A stretch of DNA of 64,000 nucleotides. Origin: Nocardioides sp. B-3 (GTDB lineage Bacteria > Actinomycetota > Actinomycetes > Propionibacteriales > Nocardioidaceae). Positions 20,834 to 31,630 of this stretch are shown here, piece after piece; position 1 is the stretch's first letter, and every line of letters begins with the position of its first letter. The notes under the pieces were generated by a model. The model had not been told where the DNA came from. It did no database searches and saw only the letters and a list, made by a program, of their open reading frames with translations. Where the stretch lies: positions 434,001 to 498,000 of the forward strand of contig NZ_CP087968.1 in the NCBI RefSeq assembly GCF_024703895.1, in the 5' to 3' direction. A program made the position numbers and the translations under genes.

Positions 20834-21620
20834 GTGACCGATCCGTTCCTGACGAAGCTCGACGCGCGGGGACGCCCGCGCGCGCTGATCCCGGGGCTGC
20901 ACGGCGGCAAGCCGCGCTCGCACCAGCCGGTCGACGGTCGCAGCGCGTCGTGGCGCCGCGCCGCCCGGCTCCAGCGCGACATCGCGCCGCGCGCACAGGC
21001 GGCCGGGATCGGAGTCTGGCTGCTGCGCTACCGCGAGCGCGGCTGGAACGGCGGCGCCGACCGGATCGCCGACGCCCGCTGGGCCCCCGGACCGTGTCCG
21101 TACGGCGCACGGCGACGTCCCCGTCGTGATGCTGGGCCACTCGATGGGCGCACGAGTCGCGGTGCACGTCGCAGACGACCGCTCCGTGGTCGGCCTGATC
21201 GGGCTGGCGCCCCGGTGGTCGGCCGAGGACCCCGTCTCGACACTCGCAGGCAAGGCCCTCGTGGCCGCACACGGCCGGCGGGACCGGATCACCTCCTTCA
21301 AGGAGACCACCCGCTACGTCGAACGCGCACGACACGTCGCCGACAGCGTGCAGCTGCGGGACATGGGCGCGCTCGGCCACTACATGCTGACCGGCTCCGC
21401 CACTCGGCACGACGTCGCGATCGACTCCGTGCTGGACCTCGTGGCCGCCCGCGCCCGCCCGACCAGCACCGAGACGATCGCCACCCCCGACACCGACCGC
21501 CAGCACCACCAACACGTCCGGCAACGGGCCGTCGACCGGCGAGCTCTCCTGCCGGTCGAACACGTAGTACTTCTCCAGCCGGGCCAGCGCCCCCGCCAGC
21601 CACACCAGCAGCACCGCTGA
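20834..21620 (+). CDS. alpha/beta hydrolase (small lipase/esterase-like)
   Basis: A predicted soluble hydrolase. It starts at GTG 20834 behind GAAGGAGA and contains the nucleophile elbow VMLGHSMGARVAVHVA, an acid-region GLIGLAPRW and a probable catalytic His in GALGHYML. A frameshift near 21093 joins the N-terminal strand region to the rest. The frame stays open into the tail of the gene on the other strand, so the true stop may be earlier than 21620 if another indel lies near 21450. Its natural substrate is unknown. Confidence 0.65.
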
Positions 21621-22830
21621 CCACCCGGCGGCCACCCACCAGTCGCGACGCTCGGCCGCCCGGGTCGCATGCGCTGGGCGGCGCCACCAGCGACCCACCT
21701 CGAGCATGCCGACGGCGGTCGCCGTGGCCAGCAGCGGCATCGCCTGCATGAGGTAGCGGTCGTGGAAGCCGCCGCCGGTGGCGAGGAAAGCGACCACGTT
21801 CTGCAAGGTGACCAGTGCCTGCAGGCACAGCAGCACCCACACCGCATCGAGCCGCACGCCGTCGCGTCGCACCGAGCGCGCCAGCGCGATCGGGACGAGC
21901 ACCAGCGCGGCCACGATCACGATCGGTGTGGCCAGTGTGGGCTCGGTGAGCCCCGGGATGTTGTCGATCCGGTCGAGTCCCGCCACCGGGGACCGCCCGA
22001 ACTTGGCCAGCAGGGCGTTCTGGCCCGTGAGGTCGCCGTACAGGTGCAGGTTGCGCACGTAGAACCAGCCGAACGCGAGGGCCGGGATGCCGCCGACCGT
22101 GGCGAAGGCTCCCACTCCGCCGCGCCACCCCTCCCGCCGGGTCAGCACGATGAGCAGCGCGACCGCGCACAACGCGACCATCAGCACGCCCCGGGCCCGG
22201 GTGCCCGCCGCCACCGTCCCGGCCAGCGCAGCGATGGCCAGCAGGCGCGGGGTCACGGCACCACGCAACATCCGGATCGTCATCAGGACCAGCAGCAGCG
22301 CGGACGCCGACGCCCAGCCGTCGTTGACGAAGAACGCCGACCGCAGCACGAGTGTCGGGGCCGCCGCGACCACCGTCGCCAGCGCCGCCACCGCGGGCCG
22401 TCGAGGCACCAGCTCGCGCGCGATCGCGCCCACCGGGGAACAGCCACACGGCGAAGCCCAGCGTGTTGGCGAGCCGCATCGTGATGATCATCCCGCTCTG
22501 GTGCTCAGACGCGACCCACCAGACCGGCACCATCGCCGGGTGGAACAGCGGCGGGTGGTTGGCCGTCCAGATGTCGCCGTGGTCCTCGTCCCAGCCGCGG
22601 AACTCGCCGGCGGTCCCGGGGAAGCGATCGGGGTCGTCGACGATGTCGGTCTCGATGGTCGGCAGCCGACCCTCGGCCAGCGCGGCGACGTAGCCGGTGT
22701 GGGCGGGCTCGTCGTTGCCCCAGCTCGGCACCTTGAAGACCATGGCGATCTGGGCGCCGACGAGAGCCGGGAGCAGCGCGGCCAGCAGCGGGACGGCGTA
22801 GGGGTGGGTTCGCATCCGGGAGATGTGCAC
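21380..22830 (-). CDS. polytopic membrane glycosyltransferase-like protein (DUF2142/GT-C type)
   Basis: A large membrane protein of about 483 residues, last gene of a six-gene minus-strand operon. An early loop after helix 1 has WGNDEPAHTGYVAAL, matching the acidic D-E-P-x-H motif of DUF2142 and GT-C glycosyltransferases that use polyprenyl-phosphate sugars. Later FGWFYVRNLHLYGDLTGQNA is also typical. About ten helices follow. Frameshifts near 22437 and 21490 were bridged. The GTG start lies two bases after the stop of the upstream gene. Its end overlaps the convergent hydrolase, which may be an artefact of remaining indels. Confidence 0.7.
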
Positions 22831-22832
22831 GA

Positions 22833-24441
22833 TCAGCGTCCTTCTTCGGCGGAGCAGCCACGCAGGTGGCGCAGCTCGATGACGGGTCCCGGGCGACGGT
22901 GCGCGGGCGGGTAGTAGTTGAAGCTGAAGTCGTAGGAGAAGCCGGTGGGCGCGTCGCCGTTGGCGAACGGGCTGGCGCGCAGCACGAGGTCGCTCTCGGC
23001 GGCCAGCGTCGTGTAGTAGGCCGCGGCGTCAGTGAGCCCGGCGGCGAGGCCGCGGTCGTGCTGGTGGCCGTTGACCATCACCCAGCAGAAGCCGTCGGCG
23101 CGGTAGTCCTCGACGAGGCCGGAGTTCAGCGACAGCTCGTAGCGCTGGAACGGCCGCTCGATCGGGTACAGCTCGAGCCCCGCGTTGCGGAGCTCGCGAC
23201 GGTACGTCCCCGGCACGGCCGGCTCCACCACGATCCGCTCGCCGGCCGGGACCTCGGCCAACAGCCACGTGAGCGCGGCGGCGCGGGTGTCGGTGCGGGT
23301 GAGCAACAGGTCGCTGCGCACGACGTCGACGACGGGCTGGGCCAGCACGACGATGGCCACGAGGGCGACCACGGTTCTCTCTTCCAGTCGCGGGAAGCGC
23401 GTGCCGAGTGCGTCGACGACCCTGCTGGCGCCGTACCCCGCAAGGACGGCCAGCGCCGGATAGGCCGGCAGCATCCAGCGACCGAAGTAGCGGCCCTGCA
23501 TGGCCATCGCGACGTAGAGGACGACCGGGAAGGCGACCGGGAGCAGGGTGCGGGCGCGGTTGTGGCGCCACGCGAGCACGAGGCCGACCGCGGCGAGGAG
23601 GAGCGGCACCACGCCGAAGCCCCAGAGGAGGGTCACCGGATAGCCGACCCGGGCCGAGCCGGTCTGGCCGAGCTTGGTGGTTGCTGCCTGTGCCGACTGG
23701 CCGGTGAAGTTGGCCCAGAACTTGTCGAGCTCGACGGCGATGAAGGGGTTCAGTGCGAGCAGGCAGGCCACGCACGCGAGGGCCGCCGCGGCCAGCCGGA
23801 CGAGGGCAGGCGTGGGGCGCATCCGCCCCTCCGGGACCCGCAGGAGCAGGGCCAGTCCGATCAGCAGCGCCATGGGTGCGGCGAGGTACTTCGTGGCGGC
23901 GGCGACCCCGACCAGTCCGCCGGCGAGCAGCACGTCGGTCCAGGAACCGCGCTCGTGCACCGCCGGGCACGCCACCAGCGCGAGCGTCAGCGGCAGCAGG
24001 GTCGGGACGTCGTTGATCGCCCGGTGGCCGTAGAAGACCGGGAGGTAGGCGAAGCCGACGAAGGCCGCCGCCCACACTCCCGTACGGCGGTCGAAGAACC
24101 GTCGCCCCGCGAGGAAGACCGCCGCAACCGTCGCCGTCCCGAGCAGCGCGACCACCACGCGGGCCACGGTGAACACCGCCGTCGGGTCGTCGACGAGCAT
24201 CGAGGACACGTCCCGGTCCCAGAACACGACGCGGTAGAGCACGGCCGGGGAGGTCGGTGAAGCCGCTCGGGTTCTCGAAGTAGCCGGAGTACCAGTCGCC
24301 GTCCGCGGCGCGGGTGGCCTGCGGGACGTAGTGCAGCTCCTCGTCGGCGTTGTAGGCGTGCGGCAGCCCGTGCCGGATCCCCGACCGGGGCGCGAGCAGT
24401 GACAGCGCGAGCACGAGGCCGAGCGTGAGCCTCACGACCAT
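22833..24441 (-). CDS. glycosyltransferase family 39 (PMT_2-like) membrane protein
   Basis: A GT-C fold membrane glycosyltransferase of about 535 residues. The first extracytoplasmic loop has NADEELHYVPQA, where the acidic pair is the expected catalytic or metal site. It is followed by YSGYFENPSGFTDLP and many helices, with a soluble C-terminal part rich in aromatic residues. One frameshift near 24248 was bridged. Its ATG lies inside the end of the upstream gene (about 10 bases overlap). It probably transfers a sugar from a polyprenyl-phosphate carrier to a surface molecule; the family 2 synthase gene at the head of the operon could make that donor. Confidence 0.75.
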
Positions 24442-25536
24442 GTCCACACCCCGCCCCAGACCGGGTAGCCGAGGCTCTGCGCGGCGGCCGGGACCCAGAG
24501 CAGGACGGTGATCACGGCAAGGGCACGCAGCCGTCCCCCGAGCTGCAGCACCCGGGCCAGCAGCATCGGCTCGCAGCCCCAGCGCAGGTAGGCCTGCCCG
24601 CGGTCCCAGACGGGCAGGCACAGCAGCAGGGCGAGGTAGCCGGCGAGCGCGAGGCGTTCGTACGGCGGGCCGTCGCGGTGTCGCAGAGCGGCGGCCGCGA
24701 TGCCGAAGGCGGCCAAGGTCGGGAGCAGGAGCACGAGGTTGGGCCACTCGCTGCCGAGGTGTGTCGCTGCGAGACCGAGGTACTTGCCCAGTGCGGTGAG
24801 CGGCGCCTCGAGCACGTTGTCCCGGGGCCCCTCGCCCGACCAGCGCTGGCGAACCCCGGTACGCCAGGGCGACGTAGACAGTGAGCGGGACTGCCCCCGA
24901 CCCACCACGGGGGCGACGCCCGCCTCTCAGGGCCGCCAGCAGCACCGCCACCGCCACCACCAGCGTGGTCTCCCGGGTCAGCGCGGCAGCGGTCAGCGCG
25001 AGCACGGCCCACACGTGGCGGCGCGCACGGAGGGCCACGAGCGCACCGAGCAGCAGGGCACCGGCCAGCGGTTCGGTGAGGTCCCGGCCGACACCGACGA
25101 CGTACCCCGCCCACATCGCCGGGACGGCGCCCCACCACGGGCTGCGGCCGACCTCGCGTGCGAGCCGGGCAGCCGTGCAGGCGAGGACGAGCACGGCGAG
25201 GAGGTTGACCAGCAGCAGCGCGATCGGGACGAGCGGGGCCCGGCCGCCCGAGACGGCCCACACCGTCAGCGGGTAGCCGACACGGGTCTGCCAGTAGGCG
25301 GGCCGGGTGAAGGTGATGCCCGCGGCGGTGACCTCGTCGGTCAGCGGGTCGAGGGCGAGCCGGTAGTAGGCCAGCCCGTCGTATCCGAGCGTGAAGCCCT
25401 GCGGGTCACCCCCGAGCACGACGAGGCGTGCGCCGACGAACGCGAGGTAGGCCACGGCGACGACCGCGACCACCGTGGCGACGCCCGCGCTGCGGCGTAC
25501 GGCGGCGATCGGCGGCGCCTCACGCGTGGCCGACAC
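24432..25536 (-). CDS. polytopic membrane protein, GT-C-like
   Basis: About 367 residues with eight to ten helices. It begins MSATREAPPIAAVRRSAGVA and shows the loop GYDGLAYYRLALDPL after helix 1, then VGRDLTEPLAGALLLGALVAL, a pattern seen in uncharacterised actinobacterial GT-C-like proteins. Frameshifts near 24895 and 24855 were bridged. The GTG start overlaps the preceding gene by 17 bases and the stop overlaps the next start by 10, so it belongs to the same coupled operon. No catalytic residue can be assigned. Confidence 0.6.
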
Positions 25537-26399
25537 CGACGGGCTCTCGGGTCCGGCGCGCCCGGGCCACGGCGCCGGCCGCGAGGGCGAAGTCGCCGAC
25601 CGAGTGCGCGACGCGGGCGAGCAGGGCGGCTGCCGCCGCGGTGGGTACGCCGACCACAGGCGACAACAACGCGATCAGCACCGCCTCCCGGGCACCGAGG
25701 CCGGCGGGCGCGAACACGAGCAGCACCCCGGCCGCGTGGGCGAGGGCGAACGCGGCGAGGGCCGCGAGGACGTCCCCGCCCGGCAGCAGGACCCACAGGC
25801 TCACGCCGTAGCAGGCCCACACGGAGGTCATCAGCACGAGCGCCCGCACGAGGTCGGGGATGCCGAAGGCGATCTCGACCCCGGCCGGGGCGGCGCCCGA
25901 GGAACCTCAGCACCGGCGGCGCCAGCGCGACGGCGCCGCCGACGACGACCAGCAGCCACCACGCGGTGTCGAGCCCGGTCGACACCACTCCCCCGGCGAC
26001 CAGCAGGCCGCCGAGCACGAGTCCGCTGAAGGTGTGCAGCAGCAGGAACAGCGCCGAGGCGGTCACGCTCGAGCGCGCGGGCACGCCGTGGCGCCGACCG
26101 AGCTGTGCTTGCACGGCGAAGCTCCAGACCGAGCCCGGGACGTACTTGCCGAGCTGGCCGACGAAGAAGACCGCGCCCGCGTCACGCAACGGCACCGGCG
26201 ACCCGAGTCCGGCGAGCAGGTTGCGCCACAGCACTCCCGTGAGGGCGAGCCCGGCAGCCGCGACCGCGACCGAGAGACACAGCCTGACCGCCCCCGTGGC
26301 GGCGGCTGCGTCCCCGATCTCGGCCCAGCGTCCCTCAGAACCCCCACCGGGGCGAAGCCGATGACCGGGGAGGACGAAGACGATCCGAGCACCCCTCAT
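25520..26399 (-). CDS. lysylphosphatidylglycerol synthase TM-region (UPF0104/AglD2-like) protein
   Basis: A membrane protein of about 292 residues similar to the transmembrane region of MprF and to AglD2-type proteins, which are often encoded with polyprenyl-glycan genes. Telling motifs are VGQLGKYVPGSVWSF and LLVFAPAGLGAREAVLIALL, the latter being the G-x-R-E hallmark. Compensating frameshifts lie near 26370 and 26340, and another near 25900. It overlaps the upstream methyltransferase stop (ATGA). A flippase or lipid-carrier role is plausible but unproven. Confidence 0.75.
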
Positions 26400-27101
26400 G
26401 CGGTGCCGGAGGAGCGCAGCAGGGCCGTTCGCGTCGGATAGGGCAGGGCCGGCGTGAGGCCGCGCGTCATCGTGACGTCCACCCGGTCACCGAGGGTCTC
26501 GATCGCATCGACGTAGCGACGACGGTCGACGTTGTCGAAGACGATGATGCCCTCGGGCGAGAGCCGTTCGACCGCGGCGCTCAGGCAGGCCTCGCGGGCG
26601 CGGCCGTCGATCACGATCACGTCGAAGTCACCTGCGACGTCGTCGATCGCGCAGACGTAGTCGACGAAGTCGAGGCCTGCGTGGCCCGGCTTGGCCGAGC
26701 CCACGACCGGGGTCGCCGTCTCCACGGGCTCGACGACGCGCAGGGTCACGTTGTCGGGCAGCCGCGGCGAGAGCTGGGCGGCCCAGCCGGCGTGGTGCTC
26801 GACCGAGTGCACCGAGCCCGCGCGGGCGGCCAGCCACAGCGTCGATGCGCCCGAGCCCCACTCGAAGACGCGGGCGTCGGGGTGCTCGCGCAGGTAGGAC
26901 GCCACCTCGTCGGCCGAGTCGAAGGTCCACCGGGGCAGGTCGAGTGCGCCCGGGCCGTCCACGTCGTGGATCGCGAACAGGGACACGAGCCACGTCGCCG
27001 TACGCGATCGGGGCGCGCGGCGCTCGAGGAACGCCCGGGATGCCGAGGGCGCGCAGCAGGCCGCCGATCAGGCGGACGATGCGGATGTAGAGGGTCTTCA
27101 C
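26396..27101 (-). CDS. class I SAM-dependent methyltransferase
   Basis: About 234 residues. The SAM-binding motif I is VFEWGSGASTLWLAARAG, followed by acidic VHSVEHHAGWA and the FDVIVIDGRAREACL strand, then IIVFDNVDR. The N-terminus ([20 protein letters not shown]) is amphipathic and could attach to the membrane. One frameshift near 27000 is bridged. The GTG start overlaps the glycosyltransferase stop (GTGA). In this operon it may methylate a glycan or a lipid-linked sugar; the substrate is not readable. Confidence 0.75.
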
Positions 27102-28088
27102 AGGATTCCTGCCATCTCGATGGGCTTGTCGATGGGTGCCGTGGGCACGCGCAGCATGTCGAAGCGCGCGCTTGGTGTGCTCGAGGTTGGTCTCGATCAA
27201 CGCCCGGTTGGTGCGGATCAGGTCGGAGACGATGCCGAGCATCAGGCACAGCGACGACATCACGACCAGCGCGGCGCCGGCCAGCAGCGACTGCACGTGG
27301 CCGCCGCCGTCGCCCGTCGCGGTCAGGACGGCATAGCGGAGGTACGGCGCCGGGCCGAGCACCCCGAAGAGGGCCGCCATCACGCCGAAGATCACGTAGG
27401 GCCGATACATGATGTAGGCCCGGGTGATGGCCGCGCCCGAGCGGAACACGTGCTGCCGGGTCGAGGAGAACAGCCGCGACTCGCGGGTCTTGGCGTTGGT
27501 GATGACCGGCACGCTCGCGATCGCGAGGTTCTTGTTGCCCGCCCGGATGATCGTCTCCATGCAGTAGGAGAAGCGGGTGACCGTGTTGAGCCGCATCAGG
27601 CTCTCGCGCAGTAGGCGCGGAACCCGCTGGCGGCGTCGGGGAGCTCGGTGCGGGCCGCGAGGTTGACGACGTGGGAGCCGAACCGCTGCAGCGCCTTCTT
27701 CGACGGCGAGAAGTGGTCGATCAGTCCTACCCGGCGGTCCGCGATCACGATGTCGGCCTCGCGGCGCAGGATCGGCTGGACCGGGTCGGCGATCCGCTCC
27801 CGGGGGTACTGGTTGTCGCCGTCGGTGTTGACCACGATGTCGGCGCCGAGCGCGAGCGCATGGTCGATGCCGTCGGTGAAGGAGCGGGCCAGCCCCCGGT
27901 TGCGGTGGTGGCGGACGAACTCGGTGACGCCGTGGGCGCGCGACCTCGACCGTCCGATCGGTGGAGCCGTCGTCGATGACGAGCACGACGATCTCGTCGA
28001 TGCCCGGGATCTGCTTCGGGATCGACGACAGCACGGCGGGGAGGGTCTCCTCCTCGTTGAGGCACGGGACCTGCACGACGAGCATCAT
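27098..28088 (-). CDS. family 2 glycosyltransferase, polyprenyl-phosphate sugar synthase-like
   Basis: The first gene of the six-gene operon, about 328 residues. A GT-A domain begins [20 protein letters not shown], with nucleotide-binding [12 protein letters not shown] and the acceptor/metal motif [11 protein letters not shown] (D-G-D). Two C-terminal helices follow. This layout matches dolichol/polyprenyl-phosphate mannose or glucose synthases. Frameshifts near 27940, 27610 and 27170 were bridged; the reconstructed end reads [12 protein letters not shown] before the overlapping TGA. It likely supplies the lipid-linked sugar for the GT-C enzymes downstream. Confidence 0.8.
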
Positions 28089-28101
28089 GCGGCGGACCCT
28101 A
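28089..28101 (-). promoter_or_regulatory. putative -10 of the membrane glycosylation operon (leaderless)
   Basis: On the minus strand TAGGGT (28101-28096) is followed by seven bases and the ATG at 28088, with no ribosome-binding site. This would drive the six overlapping genes down to 21380. Confidence 0.55.
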
Positions 28102-28199
28102 GGAGCGGGTGCGGACCCGGACGGGGCCTCGAGGTGACAGGCGAGCGAGACAGTGGGCGAGCGTCCGATACGCCGCTCGCCTGTGGAGGGGCCTGCCCG

Positions 28200-28212
28200 G
28201 ACAATGGCCCCC
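28200..28212 (+). promoter_or_regulatory. putative -10 element of the 28213 gene (leaderless)
   Basis: GACAAT (28200-28205) is followed by seven bases and an ATG at 28213. The earlier in-frame ATG at 28204 lies inside this element, which favours the 28213 start. Confidence 0.45.
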
Positions 28213-29565
28213 ATGTCTCGATGGGGTCTGCCGGCGGCCCTGTTCCTCGTCTGCGCCTGCGTCTACGGCCTCACCGTCAGCACCAACCCCAGTCCCGACG
28301 CGTTCACCGCCGACTTCGCCGCCCGGCACATCGCCCGCACCGGCGACCCGGTGCCCGACATCGCCGACTTCCCGCTGCTCGACGACAACATCATCCGCGA
28401 GACCCGGATCGTGTCGACCGCCGACGGCCGGGAGGCGGTCGGCCGGGCCCCCGGGGTGATCGCCTTCTCCGTGCCGGCCTACGTGCTGCTCCCCTCGGCC
28501 ACGATCAGCGCGGCGCCGGGCGGGTTGACCGCCGCCCTCCTCAGCGCCCTCGCGGTCGTGCTGTTCTTCCTGCTGCTGCGCGACCGCACCGGATCGCGCA
28601 CCGCCTTGATCGCCGCACTCCTGCTCGCGTTCGCGACCCCCGTCTGGTCGGTGGCCGCGGACGCGATGTGGCCGCACACGCTCACCACGCTCGGGATCAT
28701 CGGCATGGCGTGGGCCGCGGACCGGCGGCGGTGGTGGCTGGTCGGCCTGTTCGGCGGCCTCGCGTTGTGGGGTCGCCTGCACGCGGCGATCATCTGCGCG
28801 GTCCTCGGAGTGGGAGTCGCCCTGGTCCAACCGTCGTATGGCGATCGCGCTGCGCGTCGGAATCACCTCGGCGCTCTCCCCGGGTGCTGATGTGTGGCTG
28901 GACGCGCTGGATGTACAGGCTCCCTGGGACCCGACCTCGGGCTATCGCGCGGGCGACTTCGGCGACAACGTCGGCACCTACCTGCTCCACCTTCCCAACT
29001 ACCTCGGCTTCATCTTCTCCGCCGACCGCGGGCTGCTCTGGTGGTGCCCGCTCCTCTTCCTGCTGCTGCCGGCCACTGGCGCAACCGGCACGAGCTGCCG
29101 GACTGGGCGACTCGGCTGGCGCTCGGCGGGGTGACCTACCTGCTGAGCCGGGCGGTGCTCAACCGGTTCAGCGGCGGCGACCAGTTCTACGGCTACCGCA
29201 CCAGCCTCGAGCTGGTGGTCTCGCTCGCCCCGGCGCTGGCCCTGAGCGCGCACCGCCTCTCGGATCGAGCGCGCCGCTGGTTCACGCCGATCGCGGTGCT
29301 GCAGGTCGTGCTGATCGCCCCCGGCGCGATGGTCGACGGGTTCCACTCCCCCGTCGCCGACGTGTGGTGGCGCAACGCGTTCCTCGACGCGCTGTCGAGT
29401 CGGCCTCTCGAGATCCTGCCGCTCGCCGGCGTGGCGCTGGTGGGTGCGTTGTTCGCCGTACACCTGCTGAAGCGGCCGCGGGTGGACCGGCTGCTCGAGG
29501 CCGACTCAGAGGTGGCTGGCCACGTCGTGGCTGAGCGAGAGGGCCCGACGGCCCCAGTCCGGTGA
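28213..29565 (+). CDS. polytopic membrane protein, GT-C-like
   Basis: About 450 residues. It starts MSRWGLPAALFLVCACVYGL, then NPSPDAFTADFAARHIARTG, and has many helices with SADRGLLWWCPLLFLLLPA and GDQFYGYRTSLELVVSL. The product resembles uncharacterised actinobacterial membrane proteins that sit next to glycosyltransferases. Two frameshifts near 28830 and 29085 were bridged. Its 3' end overlaps the tail of the metE-like gene on the other strand by about 60 bases. No catalytic motif can be assigned. Confidence 0.6.
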
Positions 29566-30496
29566 CGCGCCGGCCAGCCCGCACGACGGTGTGATGACCA
29601 GCCGCTCGCGCACGTCGGCGGGGTCGAGGCCGAGCATGTCCAACCAGCGCAGGACCTGCTCGGCCAGCACCTTCTCGGTGGGTACGGCGACGGGGTCGGT
29701 CGAGGGCACGACACCGAGCCCGACGACCAGCCCGTCGTCGAGCGCCGTGGCCAGCGCGTCGAAGTCCTTGGCGCCCAGCATGGTGTGGTCCACCGACAGT
29801 CCGCGAGCACCGGCTCCGGCGACCAGCGCCCACGGCACGCCGGGGGCGCACGAGTGCACCCACGGCTCGGCGCCCGCGTCGGAGATGGCGGCGAGCACGA
29901 TCTCGAGCGCGGCCGAGGCCTCGGGTGGGTGCACGGTCCGGTGCCGGCCGAAGCCGGACGCGGTCGGCACCCCGGCCTCGAGCACGGCGGGCAGCATCGG
30001 CTCGTCGACCTGCACGATCAGCCGCTCGACCTTCGGGAGCCGGCGGCGCAGGTCGGCGACATGGCCGCGCACGCCCTCGGCCAGCGCTCGGGCGAGGTCA
30101 CGCCCGGCGCCGTGGTCGGAGAGCACCTTGTCCCCGCGAGGCTTCTCGACGGTCGCGGCCAGCGTCCGGGGGACCGGTGACCTGCGCCTTGAAGGCCCCG
30201 GTCCAGTCCCGGGCCTGCTCCTCGACCCGGTCGAGGTCCCGGGCCAGCTGCGAGCGGGCGCGGCGGTGGTCGATCCCGGACGCGTCGGTCAGCCGCCACC
30301 CCGCGGGCTGGAGGTCGACACCCAGCCCGTCCACGATCGCGAGCGCACGACCGGTCATGCCGGCGGTCACTCCCCTGCCGGGGAGCTCAGGGACGAAAGC
30401 CGGGTCGGGCAGCTCGCCCAACGTGAGGCGGACCGCTTCGGCGTACGCCCGGTTGTCGTCGCCGGGCATCGACCCGATGCCGGTCGCGATCGTCAC
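29506..30496 (-). CDS. short MetE-type (cobalamin-independent methionine synthase C-terminal-like) protein
   Basis: About 329 residues, covering only the zinc-bearing catalytic barrel of MetE; classical MetE is about 750. The motifs are ATGIGSMPGDD at the start, QVDEPMLPAVLEAG, WVHSCAPGVPW (zinc ligands H-x-C) and VITPSCGLAG (zinc Cys). The usual zinc Glu appears to be Asp in LSVDHTML. Without the N-terminal folate-binding half it may use another methyl donor, as proposed for core-MetE proteins. The GTG overlaps the mnmA stop (GTGA), and one frameshift near 30170 is bridged. The exact reaction is uncertain. Confidence 0.75.
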
Positions 30497-31630
30497 GTGC
30501 GGGCCCGGGTGAGGTTCTGTGCCAGCGCCCGGCTGCGGTCCGTCGCGCTGATGGTGGCCGATCCGACGACGCGGGTGGCGTCGTAGATCACGGCCGCCCG
30601 GCCGGGCGCGATGCCCTCGGCCGGGTCGAGCAGCTCGATCTCGAGACCCTCACCGTCGACGCGCACGATCGCCCGGTGCTCGCCGCCGTGGGCTCGCAGC
30701 TGCACGGTGACGTCGGGGCCGTCGAGAACCGAGGGGACCGTGCCGCACCAGCGCGGCTTGATGCCGGTGATGCGGTCGATCTTGAGGCCCTCGCGCGGGC
30801 CGACCTTGACGGTCCCGGAGACCGGCTCGATGTCGAGCACGAACCGCGGCTTGCCGTCGGCGGCTGGCACGCCGAGGCGCAGGCCGCGGCGCTGGCCGAT
30901 GGTGAAGGCGACGGTGCCCTCGTGCTGGCCGAGCACCTCGCCGGTGGCCGAGTCGACGATGTCTCCGCTCGTGTTGGGGTTGCGCTCGCCGAGCTTCTCC
31001 TTCAGCCAGCCGGCGTTGTCGCCGTCGGCGACGAAGCAGATGTCGTGGGAGTCGGGCTTGTCGGCGACCAGCAGGCCGCGGTCGGCCGCTTCGAGGCGTA
31101 CGGCGGGCTTGGCCGTGTCACCGAGCGGGAACAGCGAGTGCGCGAGCTGGTCCCGGGTGAGCACGCCCGGGACGTAGGACTGGTCCTTGCCCATGTCGAC
31201 GGCACGGTGCATCTCGATCAGCCCGTCCGCCCCGGTGCGGAGCTGGGCGTAGTGGCCGGTCGCGACGGCGTCGAAGCCGAGCGCCAGCCCGCGGTCGAGG
31301 ACGGCCGCGAACTTGATCTTCTCGTTGCAGCGCAGGCACGGGTTGGGCGTGCGGCCGGCGGCGTACTCGTCCATGAAGTCCTCGACCACGTCCTCGTGGA
31401 ACCGGTCGGAGAGGTCCCACACATAGAACGGGATGCCGATGATGTCGGCCGCGCGGCGGGCGTCGTTGCTGTCCTCGATCGTGCAGCAGCCGCGGGCGCC
31501 GGTGCGATAGGACTTCAGGGTTGCGCGAGAGCGCGAGGTGGATGCCGGTGACGTCGTGACCTGCCTCGACGGCGCGGGCGGCGGCGACCGCGGAGTCGAC
31601 GCCGCCGGACATGGCAGCGAGGACTCTCAT
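30493..31630 (-). CDS. mnmA: tRNA-specific 2-thiouridylase MnmA
   Basis: Adds the 2-thio group to uridine 34 of Lys, Glu and Gln tRNAs using persulfide sulfur. About 378 residues. The pyrophosphatase loop is [11 protein letters not shown], the first catalytic Cys region is [12 protein letters not shown] and the second is [12 protein letters not shown]. The C-terminal beta-barrel contains [11 protein letters not shown]. The ATG overlaps the stop of the cysteine desulfurase gene (TGATG), so the sulfur donor and thiolase are co-translated. One frameshift near 31520 interrupts the stretch after GIHLALSR and is bridged. Confidence 0.94.
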
